Assembly (NCBI GenBank): GCA_944323495.1
Contig: CALUSZ010000162.1
Coordinates: 1-8,295 of the forward strand
DNA length: 8,295 bases
Source: Candidatus Gastranaerophilales bacterium
Lineage (GTDB): Bacteria; Cyanobacteriota; Vampirovibrionia; Gastranaerophilales; Gastranaerophilaceae
Direction of reading: 5' to 3'
Within the stretch, counting starts at the first letter, position 1. Each line of letters starts with the position of its first letter. Of this stretch, positions 1-5,994 are shown in pieces. A program made the translations under genes and the position numbers. A model generated the notes under the pieces. It searched no databases and was not told where the DNA came from. It saw nothing but the letters and a program-made list of their open reading frames with translations.

Positions 1-3
1 AAG

Positions 4-29
4 AAAGTAGGTTGGGTGAAACCCAACAA
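4..29 (+). repeat. Left REP sequence: GTAG tetranucleotide plus hairpin
   Basis: GTAG at 7-10 is followed directly by a perfect 7-bp stem, GTTGGGT (11-17) and ACCCAAC (21-27), around a GAA loop. A GTAG or GGAG tetranucleotide at the 5' foot of a short hairpin is the recognised signature of REP elements bound and cleaved by RAYT proteins. It sits just downstream of the transposase stop codon, so the hairpin could also help to end that transcript. Confidence 0.8.
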
Positions 30-30
30 C

Positions 31-567
31 TTATTCGTAATCTAAGTCATCAATTTTATATTTATTATCAAAATTGCACCATTCTAATTCATAATACCCA
101 TTTTTAACAAAGTTTTTAAATGAAGAATATTGCCAATCTTTGGGAACAATTTTATAATGTTTCATTGGGTTGAAATGAATATAATCTATATGTTTATATA
201 AATCTTCCTGATCAACAATTGTATGTTCCCAATATCTGCGTTGCCATATATCTTTTTCACCTTTTTTTATTTGACTTCTTGACAAATTGTAATCATTGAT
301 TGCTGCAATATCAATATTCTTAGAAAAATATGTTTTTATATCTTTTATAATAAATGGATATTCATTAATGTTAACAGGTTTAATTAACATATGAACATGG
401 TTTTTTAATACACATATTGCAATAATTTGGAATTCATATTTCTTTTTTGCCGCAATAAAAGATTGTCGTAAAACATCAATATTGCTTTGCAAAATTTCTC
501 GTCTTTTACTGGTTACAAATGTAATAAAAACAATTGAATTTGGAACAAATAATCTTCTATAATTCAT
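31..567 (-). CDS. rayT: REP-associated tyrosine transposase (RAYT, Y1/HUH family)
   Basis: This 178-residue protein belongs to the Y1 (HUH) single-strand DNA transposase superfamily, REP-associated branch. The metal-binding HUH motif is H57-V-H59 in KNHVHMLI. The helix with the likely catalytic tyrosine is HIDYIHFNP (Y129), the form characteristic of RAYTs. The IWQRRYWEH segment (107-115) is also typical of the family. The length is normal and the frame intact. Such enzymes nick REP DNA at the GTAG-hairpin junction through a 5'-phosphotyrosine link. The gene is flanked on both sides by matching REP copies, which supports a working enzyme-substrate pair. The ATG at 567 has no clear Shine-Dalgarno sequence. 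The C-terminal tail after about residue 155 is acidic and not recognised. Family assignment is firm; present-day activity is inferred. Confidence 0.9.
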   Translation of the reverse strand: MNYRRLFVPNSIVFITFVTSKRREILQSNIDVLRQSFIAAKKKYEFQIIAICVLKNHVHMLIKPVNINEYPFIIKDIKTYFSKNIDIAAINDYNLSRSQIKKGEKDIWQRRYWEHTIVDQEDLYKHIDYIHFNPMKHYKIVPKDWQYSSFKNFVKNGYYELEWCNFDNKYKIDDLDYE

Positions 568-574
568 TACAAAT

Positions 575-601
575 ATTTTATTACAAAAATAATGCTGTCA
601 A
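575..601 (-). promoter_or_regulatory. Possible promoter of the RAYT gene
   Basis: On the minus strand a perfect TTGACA (596-601) is followed after a short 15-bp gap by TAAAAT (575-580), five of six matches to the -10 consensus. Transcription would begin about at the ATG (567), giving a nearly leaderless mRNA, which fits the missing ribosome binding site. An alternative -10 with 17-bp spacing (AAATAT, 573-578) is poorer. The promoter lies inside the element, between the right REP and the gene. Confidence 0.4.
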
Positions 602-607
602 ATTTAT

Positions 608-633
608 TTGTTGGGTTTCACCCAACCTACTTT
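608..633 (-). repeat. Right REP sequence, inverted copy of 4-29
   Basis: This is the exact reverse complement of 4-29. Read on the minus strand, GTAG lies at 630-627 and the 7-bp stem at 626-620/616-610 around a GAA loop. The two GTAG ends therefore point outward from the transposase gene. It is placed upstream of the transposase promoter. Confidence 0.8.
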
Positions 634-718
634 ACTATCGGGAAATACGAAGTGTGGGATTAAGGTGTTATGCAAATCAATCAAATACAGCCAACTACTT
701 TTGGTAATACGTTCTAAT

Positions 719-2044
719 TTATGTTAAGAACCTAAACCAAATATAAATTGTGCTTAATACTAGAGAAATGAGAGTTATTATTACCCCGTATTTTAAATAA
801 TACATAAATTTAATCGGATATCCTTCTGAAGCGGCTGTTTCTGAGACTATAACATTTGCTGCGGCACCTATTATCGTCATATTTCCACCAAGGCACGCTC
901 CCAGCGATAAACACCACCACAAAGGCATTGTATAATCAGCACCCATGGTTTTCTCAACCTCTACAAGCATAGGCGCCATTGTTGCAGTATAAGGAATATT
1001 GTCAACAATTCCGGATAGAATACCTGATGCCCAGATAATAATCATTGAGGCAGCTTTTTGTGAACCGTTTGTAATATCCAAAAGCCATTCTGACATTAAT
1101 CTTATACCTCCAGCATGCTCAAACCCGCCGATTATTATGAATAAACCTATAAAAAAGAAAATAGTATTCCACTCAACTTCATGGAAAATTTTATGCGGAT
1201 CTTCAAACAATAAAAGAAACGCCGCACCGGCCATTGCAGTTACGCAGGTTTGAATATGGGTTATATCATGCAAAATAAAGCCTAAAATAACAAGAAGCAA
1301 TACTATCCCAGAGCGGATTGCAAGTGAGCGGTCTGTTATAGTGTTTGAATTATCAAGAGTTGAAACTTTTGCCATTTTATCTTCATCAGCCACAAGCTGT
1401 TTTCGAAACAAAAATACCAGAACAAATGTTGAGACCAATAAAATAAGAAATACTATATCAGTCAATTCTTTCAAGAAATCTGCAAAAGACAATCCTGCAT
1501 AACTTCCTATAATAATATTTGGAGGGTCACCGATTAGAGTTGCTGTACCGCCGATATTCGAAGCCAATATTTCTGTAATCAAAAACGGAACCGGGCTTAT
1601 ATCAAGTTCACGTGCTATAACAAAAGTAACAGGCATAACCAGAATTACAGTTGTTACGTTATCTAAAAAGGCAGAAGCTACTGCCGTAAAAAAGGCCAGA
1701 GTTATTAATATAGCCTTAGGTTTACCTTTCGTTTTTTTCAGCATTGCATTAGCTGCCCAGTTATACATACCGCTTCTTGCAGAAATGCTTACAATAATCA
1801 TCATCGAGACAAGAAGGAATATAACATTAAAATCAACAAAGTTTATAAAATAACCGGGATCGAAGACTCCGTCAGAAAGTTTATCCTGAGCGAGCAATCC
1901 TAAAACCAGAGTTATAACAGCACCAATTAGAGCAACCGTGACTTTTGGAATTTTATCAATTGCAATAAAAATATATGCAACCAAAAGTATAAATGCAGAA
2001 AAAGCAATAGCATTTGAATGGACAAAATTCATAAAATCTAACAT
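719..2044 (-). CDS. ArsB/NhaD/SLC13-type (ion transporter superfamily) membrane permease
   Basis: A 441-residue, very hydrophobic protein with about 10-12 membrane segments and one short cytosol-like loop (about 213-240). It shows the internal duplication of the ion transporter (IT) superfamily. The first half has LDNVTT (about 127) then SNIGGTATLIGDPPN (162-176). The second half has VDNIP (about 347) then LGGNMTIIGAAAN (385-397). These paired motifs form the two re-entrant substrate/sodium sites in such carriers. The family includes ArsB (arsenite), NhaD (Na+/H+), SLC13 dicarboxylate carriers and the human P protein. The substrate cannot be read from sequence: no arsR/arsC lies nearby, so arsenite is not supported. 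The start is ATG at 2044, because AAGGAG (2056-2051) lies 6 nt before it; a TTG at 2050 abuts the Shine-Dalgarno and is rejected. It is transcribed alone, divergently from bamA. Confidence 0.88.
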   Translation of the reverse strand: MLDFMNFVHSNAIAFSAFILLVAYIFIAIDKIPKVTVALIGAVITLVLGLLAQDKLSDGVFDPGYFINFVDFNVIFLLVSMMIIVSISARSGMYNWAANAMLKKTKGKPKAILITLAFFTAVASAFLDNVTTVILVMPVTFVIARELDISPVPFLITEILASNIGGTATLIGDPPNIIIGSYAGLSFADFLKELTDIVFLILLVSTFVLVFLFRKQLVADEDKMAKVSTLDNSNTITDRSLAIRSGIVLLLVILGFILHDITHIQTCVTAMAGAAFLLLFEDPHKIFHEVEWNTIFFFIGLFIIIGGFEHAGGIRLMSEWLLDITNGSQKAASMIIIWASGILSGIVDNIPYTATMAPMLVEVEKTMGADYTMPLWWCLSLGACLGGNMTIIGAAANVIVSETAASEGYPIKFMYYLKYGVIITLISLVLSTIYIWFRFLT

Positions 2045-2050
2045 TAACAA

Positions 2051-2056
2051 CTCCTT
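2051..2056 (-). promoter_or_regulatory. Ribosome binding site that fixes the permease start
   Basis: AAGGAG on the minus strand is 6 nt upstream of ATG 2044 but directly abuts the in-frame TTG at 2050. Spacing therefore selects the ATG and shortens the protein by two residues compared with the longest open frame. Confidence 0.75.
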
Positions 2057-2076
2057 AAAAATTTTACTGTTTGTTT

Positions 2077-2105
2077 ATTATACCCTGTATTTATAAAGAG
2101 GTCAA
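2077..2105 (-). promoter_or_regulatory. Sigma70-type promoter of the permease gene
   Basis: Minus strand: TTGACC (2105-2100), a 17-bp spacer, then a perfect TATAAT (2082-2077). The expected start is near 2070, giving a 5' leader of about 26 nt with the AAGGAG site. Match quality and spacing make this one of the best promoter calls in the window. Confidence 0.75.
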
Positions 2106-2151
2106 ACCCGCCTGTACTACTAAACACAAAAATGTTTACCCCTTTTTACTG

Positions 2152-2186
2152 TTACATATTTACATATTTTTGAATTTTACATATTT
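2152..2186 (+). repeat. Three copies of TTACATATTT upstream of bamA
   Basis: Identical 10-mers begin at 2152, 2160 and 2177, so the first two overlap by 2 bp. The last copy falls in the spacer of the proposed bamA promoter and the second ends at its -35 edge. They could be operator half-sites or simply AT-rich sequence; no regulator is identifiable here. Confidence 0.45.
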
Positions 2187-2199
2187 ATGATATTATAAT
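2170..2199 (+). promoter_or_regulatory. Sigma70-type promoter of the bamA operon
   Basis: TTGAAT (2170-2175), an 18-bp spacer and a perfect TATAAT (2194-2199). The predicted start, near 2206, leaves a leader of about 19 nt that contains GGAG. No other convincing promoter precedes the four-gene block, so it probably drives bamA, ompH, the phosphorylase and the FlhA-like gene. Confidence 0.65.
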
Positions 2200-2213
2200 G
2201 TTTATAACGCTGT

Positions 2214-2217
2214 GGAG
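2214..2217 (+). promoter_or_regulatory. Ribosome binding site for a TTG start of bamA
   Basis: GGAG lies 7 nt before TTG 2225. An in-frame TAG stop (2222-2224) directly precedes that TTG, and the next in-frame ATG is at codon 89, beyond the signal peptide. TTG is therefore the only sensible start. Confidence 0.75.
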
Positions 2218-2224
2218 TGGATAG

Positions 2225-4174
2225 TTGGCTAATCTGTCTATTTTATATAAACGTTTAATAATTTCTATACTGGTGTTGGGGGCTTTATTGACACCTTCTA
2301 TTTCTTATTCTGCAGAAAGCAATAAGGATAAGCTTCCGGCTGTTGATGAGCAGTATAAAAGAGAAAACAGCGCAGTTGAAGAAGCAGATTATGTTCAAGA
2401 ATCCGAGTATAACAGCGACACAGCATACATTAACGATATAGAAATTTTAGGCTCCAATATTATTAAACCGGAATATATCTTATCCAAAATGTCACTCCAA
2501 AAAGGCGATTTGTATGATAAAGACGCCATGCAGCAAGATTTAAAAACTATCTACAGACTTGGTTACTTCACGGAAAGAATGAAGGCAATCCCTGTTAAAA
2601 ACTCTAACGGCACAATTTCACTCAAAATAATTCTGGAAGAAAATATTCCTGTAACAGATTTCACTATAGAAGGAAATACCGTTGTATCTTCTGACGAGAT
2701 TATGCAGTATCTTTTACCCCTGAAAGGCAAACCGCAAAATATTGCCGCAATAAATCAGGCCATGGAAAAGATTAATGAATGCTACTATTCTAAAGGTTAC
2801 ATTCTATCTAAAATTGATTCCATTTATGACGATCCGGACGGAACATTAAACCTTAGCATCACAGAAGGTAAGATTAATAAAATTATGATTACCGGAAACG
2901 AAAAAACTAAGGAATATATTATTGAACGTAATATTATGACAGAGCCAGGTACAGTTTACAATGAAAACCAGGTTAAACAGGATTTGGTCAGACTATACTC
3001 CACACAAGCATTTAAAGATGTAAACCGTACAATAGAAGTTTCAGAAGATGATCCGGATAAATTTGATGTAACAATTGAATTAAAAGAACAAAGAACTGCA
3101 TCCGTTTCCGTCGGCGGTGGTTTAGACTCTGCAACCGGTGCTTTTGGTTCAGTAGGAATTTCTGATAATAACTTCAGGGGAATGAACCAGAGAGTTTCTC
3201 TAACCGGTATGGTAGGCTCAGGTATTTTGATGAGTGATTCATCTATTAAAAGCCATATGAACTATCAAGCTGAATTGAGTTTCTTTGAACCGCATTTTCT
3301 GAACGCAGACAACTCTCTTATGAGCAAAATCTATTTTAGAGACTTGGGAAGTTACCAGATACCGCTTGCAATAGAGAGAAGAATAGGAATTGAAGGTACT
3401 ATTGCACACAGAATTAAGATGAATAAGCATCTTTCTTCAACATTGACAGGCGGAGTTGAATATATTCACTTAAGTGAAGGTGATATAAACAACATTACAA
3501 GCTTGTACAATTCTCACAATCTTAATATCGCAGATAGGGCTAAGCAGTTAGAAGGAGGTTTCTTCTTAAGACTTGCTCCCGGCCTAGCGTATGATTCAAG
3601 AGATTCAGCAGTAAATCCGCGTCATGGGGCTTTAGCATCTGTAAGATATGAAGAAGCTTTCGGACTTGACGGTTTTGGAAAGACAAACGGCCGCTTGACA
3701 GGTATGGCTAAAAAATACATTCCGATTATGAAGAAATCATCTCTTACATTCACCGGAAGAGGCGGTATAAAAGTTCACGGATCTGACATGCCGGAAGTTA
3801 TGGCATATCGTTTAGGCGGACCTTATACAATCAGAGGTTACAAAGTAAACGGTGTAGGTACCGGTACAGCATTTATCATGGGTTCAGCAGAACTCGCGAC
3901 TCCAATACCGTTTGTTGACAGATTGAAAGTTAACTTCCTGCAGAATTTGAGATTAACATTCTGGGTTGATGCCGGACGTGTATTTGATCCTACTATATCA
4001 AGTGTTTTGTATGACAGACCTATTCAAGCAATTACAGCAGGTATTGGTTTAAAAATCAATATGCCGGGTATCGGACCGTTATCTGTTGATTATGGCTTCC
4101 CGCTCACAAATCCGGGACCAAACGGTTCTCCAAACGGATACTTCACATTTGGTGTAGGAGACATGATGTATTAA
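2225..4174 (+). CDS. bamA: Outer membrane protein assembly factor BamA/Omp85 with three POTRA domains
   Basis: A 649-residue Omp85-family protein, the outer-membrane insertase that folds beta-barrel proteins. A signal peptide (K9-R10, a hydrophobic stretch 11-26, cleavage around 29-31) is followed by an acidic linker. Three POTRA-like units come next, at about 68-139, 142-216 and 217-289, each with a recognisable core (DIEILGSN, FTIEGN, IMITGN). The beta-barrel domain runs from about 291 to 649. It contains the conserved loop-6 motif IRGY (R537), the DAGRVF segment typical of late strands, and a terminal aromatic residue (Y649). Proteobacterial BamA has five POTRAs; three is the cyanobacterial/plastid number. 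The start is TTG with GGAG upstream. It is the first gene of a likely operon, 39 nt before ompH. The alternative identity, a TamA-like paralogue, is less likely because of the ompH neighbour. Confidence 0.93.
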   Translation: MANLSILYKRLIISILVLGALLTPSISYSAESNKDKLPAVDEQYKRENSAVEEADYVQESEYNSDTAYINDIEILGSNIIKPEYILSKMSLQKGDLYDKDAMQQDLKTIYRLGYFTERMKAIPVKNSNGTISLKIILEENIPVTDFTIEGNTVVSSDEIMQYLLPLKGKPQNIAAINQAMEKINECYYSKGYILSKIDSIYDDPDGTLNLSITEGKINKIMITGNEKTKEYIIERNIMTEPGTVYNENQVKQDLVRLYSTQAFKDVNRTIEVSEDDPDKFDVTIELKEQRTASVSVGGGLDSATGAFGSVGISDNNFRGMNQRVSLTGMVGSGILMSDSSIKSHMNYQAELSFFEPHFLNADNSLMSKIYFRDLGSYQIPLAIERRIGIEGTIAHRIKMNKHLSSTLTGGVEYIHLSEGDINNITSLYNSHNLNIADRAKQLEGGFFLRLAPGLAYDSRDSAVNPRHGALASVRYEEAFGLDGFGKTNGRLTGMAKKYIPIMKKSSLTFTGRGGIKVHGSDMPEVMAYRLGGPYTIRGYKVNGVGTGTAFIMGSAELATPIPFVDRLKVNFLQNLRLTFWVDAGRVFDPTISSVLYDRPIQAITAGIGLKINMPGIGPLSVDYGFPLTNPGPNGSPNGYFTFGVGDMMY

Positions 4175-4185
4175 GAAAAATAGTG

Positions 4186-4191
4186 TATAAT
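4186..4191 (+). promoter_or_regulatory. Possible extra -10 element ahead of ompH
   Basis: A perfect TATAAT lies in the 39-nt bamA-ompH gap, but no convincing -35 box is found 16-18 bp upstream (ATGATG at best). It may be a weak internal promoter or chance in AT-rich DNA. Confidence 0.25.
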
Positions 4192-4201
4192 ATAAAAATA
4201 T

Positions 4202-4207
4202 AGGAGG
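4202..4207 (+). promoter_or_regulatory. Strong ribosome binding site of ompH
   Basis: AGGAGG, a full consensus Shine-Dalgarno, lies 6 nt before ATG 4214. It is the strongest in the window and suggests high translation of the chaperone. The downstream phosphorylase may share it through coupling. Confidence 0.8.
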
Positions 4208-4213
4208 AATTGT

Positions 4214-4663
4214 ATGAAAAATTTGAAATTAGGTTTAGCAGTTTTAGCGATTGCAGCATTCACTGGTATAGCTAATGCTGGCGGAGTCGGATATATTGAT
4301 TATGCGAAGGTAATTGATAATTATGATTACGCTAAACAGGTTACTAAAGAAGTTGACGCTAAAGGTTTAGAGATGCAACAGTTCCTTGTTGATAAAGAAA
4401 AAGAATATAAAGCTTTAGATACACCTTTAAAGAAACAAACATTTGAAGCTAAAACGGCAGAAGAATTCAAAGCAAAACAAGAAGCTTATGCAACATTAAA
4501 AAATAAAAGAGAACAGGAAGTTTTTACTAAAATAAGAGATGCAGCAAAAGCTGTAATGGTAGAACAAAAACTTGATGCTGTAATGGACGTAAGAGCAGTA
4601 TTTGTAGGCGGTGTTGATATTTCTGACAGCGTTATAGCAAAATTAAAAGGTGCTAAAAAATAA
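4214..4663 (+). CDS. ompH: OmpH/Skp-family periplasmic chaperone
   Basis: A 149-residue secreted protein, close to the usual Skp length. The signal peptide is clear: lysines at 2 and 5, a hydrophobic core, and ANA (20-22) before the mature GG. The mature start GYIDYAKVIDNY matches the family's first strand. A long charged helical region (about 40-120, rich in K, E, A and Q) corresponds to the coiled-coil tentacles. The C-terminal part, LDAVMDVRAVFVGGVDISD, closes the body domain as in other OmpH proteins. Skp trimers hold unfolded outer-membrane proteins in the periplasm and hand them to BamA, which is encoded directly upstream. The stop overlaps the next start by 1 nt (TAATG). Confidence 0.92.
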   Translation: MKNLKLGLAVLAIAAFTGIANAGGVGYIDYAKVIDNYDYAKQVTKEVDAKGLEMQQFLVDKEKEYKALDTPLKKQTFEAKTAEEFKAKQEAYATLKNKREQEVFTKIRDAAKAVMVEQKLDAVMDVRAVFVGGVDISDSVIAKLKGAKK

Positions 4664-5994
4664 TGGATTTTATAAGCCTGATTGAAAAGAAAAAACAAGG
4701 TAAGGCACATAGCAGGGATGAAATATGCTATATTGTAAAATCTCTAATGGACGGAAGTGCACAGGATTCGCAAATTTCATCCTGGCTTATGGCTGTTTAT
4801 TTTAAAGGATTGACGGATGATGAGACAGCCTGGCTTACAGAAAGCTTAGCTTCATCCGGAATCACAATTGATTTTGGAGAACTTGCAAGTCTTATTGTAG
4901 ATAAACATTCAACCGGCGGAGTCGGCGATAAAGTTACAATAACGCTTATCCCATTATTGGCAGCCGCCGGAGTTCCTGTTGCAAAACTTGCTGACAGGGG
5001 CTTGGGACATGCTGCAGGGACTGTTGATAAACTTGAATCAATTCCTGATTTAAACACAAATTTAACAATTCAGGAAATTGTCAATCAGGTAAAAAATATA
5101 AATGCTGTAATTGCCTCTCAAGCAGAAGAACTGGCTCCTGCTGATAAAAAGCTTTATGCTTTAAGAAATATTACTGCTACTTATGACAGCGATGCTTTGT
5201 TAGCATCTTCTATTATCTCTAAAAAAATTGCATCAGGAGCTAATAATATTATACTTGATGTAAAATACGGCTCCGGAGCCTTTATGAAAACTCCGGAGGA
5301 TGCAGTACATCTTTCAAAACTGATGGTAAAAATAGGGAAATTACTAAATAAATCAGTAACAGCAGTAGTTACTTCTATGGAAGAGCCTCTGGGAAGAGCG
5401 GTAGGCAACTCGCTTGAAGTAATTGAAGCGATTGAATTTCTAAAGGGTAATATTGAACAGGGGGATTTAGCAGAACTAACCTACTACTTTGCGACAACCG
5501 TTCTTATGAATTTGGACATCTATGATGATAGAGCAGAGGCTGAAAAGTATTTGAGAAATCTTGTTCATTCCGGTAAGGCGCTTGCAAAATTTAGAGAACT
5601 TATTATCGCACAGCGAGGGAACACTGAAGTACTTGATAATTATGATAAGTTTTCACTTCCAGCTTTCAAAGCAGAATGCGAATCTAAAAAAAGCGGATAT
5701 GTCCAATATATAAACGCATATAATATAGCGCGTGCTGTTAAAATTCTAGGAGCAGGCAGAGAAAATAATTCAACACCAATCGACCTGAGCGTCGGGGTTT
5801 ATCTTAATAAAAAAAGCGGAGAATATGTAAATAAAGGAGAAACTCTTTACACTATATACTCTAATGATGAGGATAAAACAAAGATTGCCCAAAAGTATTG
5901 TGATGAAGCTTTTTCTATAAATGACACCAAGCCTTGCCATAAAAATCTGGTACATACCATAATCGGAACAAAAGATGAGGAAGATGATGTTTAG
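4663..5994 (+). CDS. deoA: Thymidine / pyrimidine-nucleoside phosphorylase
   Basis: A 443-residue cytosolic enzyme of the type II nucleoside phosphorylase family, normal in length. It splits pyrimidine (deoxy)nucleosides with phosphate into base and (deoxy)ribose-1-phosphate. KHSTGGVGDK (81-90) is the phosphate-binding loop. RGLGHAAGTVDKLES (112-126) is the family signature. R168, S183 and K187 correspond to the base-binding R171, S186 and K190 of the E. coli enzyme. The C-terminal domain has LGAGR and a barrel-sandwich region (about 375-410). Oddly, the signature region reads ADRGLGHAAGT where the classical form is SGRGLGHTGGT, so the phosphate-contacting serine (S113 in E. coli) is alanine here. 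Substrate choice between thymidine and uridine cannot be read. ATG 4663 overlaps the ompH stop and has no good Shine-Dalgarno sequence, so translation is probably coupled. Confidence 0.9.
   Translation: MDFISLIEKKKQGKAHSRDEICYIVKSLMDGSAQDSQISSWLMAVYFKGLTDDETAWLTESLASSGITIDFGELASLIVDKHSTGGVGDKVTITLIPLLAAAGVPVAKLADRGLGHAAGTVDKLESIPDLNTNLTIQEIVNQVKNINAVIASQAEELAPADKKLYALRNITATYDSDALLASSIISKKIASGANNIILDVKYGSGAFMKTPEDAVHLSKLMVKIGKLLNKSVTAVVTSMEEPLGRAVGNSLEVIEAIEFLKGNIEQGDLAELTYYFATTVLMNLDIYDDRAEAEKYLRNLVHSGKALAKFRELIIAQRGNTEVLDNYDKFSLPAFKAECESKKSGYVQYINAYNIARAVKILGAGRENNSTPIDLSVGVYLNKKSGEYVNKGETLYTIYSNDEDKTKIAQKYCDEAFSINDTKPCHKNLVHTIIGTKDEEDDV
5977..5980 (+). promoter_or_regulatory. Ribosome binding site inside the end of the phosphorylase gene
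   Basis: GAGG lies 6 nt before ATG 5987 and 3 nt before ATG 5984. The earliest in-frame ATG (5975) overlaps it and has only a weak GGA upstream. Spacing favours 5987. Confidence 0.5.

Larger units (their letters stand above)
4..633 (-). mobile_element. REPtron-like unit: RAYT gene bracketed by two inverted REP hairpins
   Basis: A 26-bp sequence at 4-29 recurs as a perfect reverse complement at 608-633, and the match stops exactly there (positions 3/634 and 30/607 no longer pair). Between the copies lies only one gene, a HUH-type REP-associated transposase, whose stop codon begins 2 bp from the left copy. This is the known organisation of RAYT genes, which are flanked by REP sequences in opposite orientation and are thought to process them as single-stranded DNA. 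No target duplication is seen, as expected for HUH enzymes. That the unit moves as a whole is inferred. Confidence 0.75.

Noticed and set aside
690..704. CCAACTACTTTTGG, resembling a decayed third REP next to the right REP
   Set aside because: Only a GTAG-TTGG similarity remains on the minus strand and the possible stem is 4 bp; too short to call.
999..1253. 84-residue plus-strand frame inside the permease gene
   Set aside because: It is antisense to conserved transporter motifs, has no ribosome binding site and resembles no known family; a shadow frame.
719..2044. Calling the permease an arsenite efflux pump (arsB)
   Set aside because: The motifs are shared by the whole ion transporter superfamily and no arsenic resistance gene lies nearby.
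2198..2224. Eight-codon open frame starting with ATG and ending just before the bamA TTG, a possible leader peptide
   Set aside because: Its ATG overlaps the -10 box and precedes the predicted transcription start near 2206, so it should not be in the mRNA.
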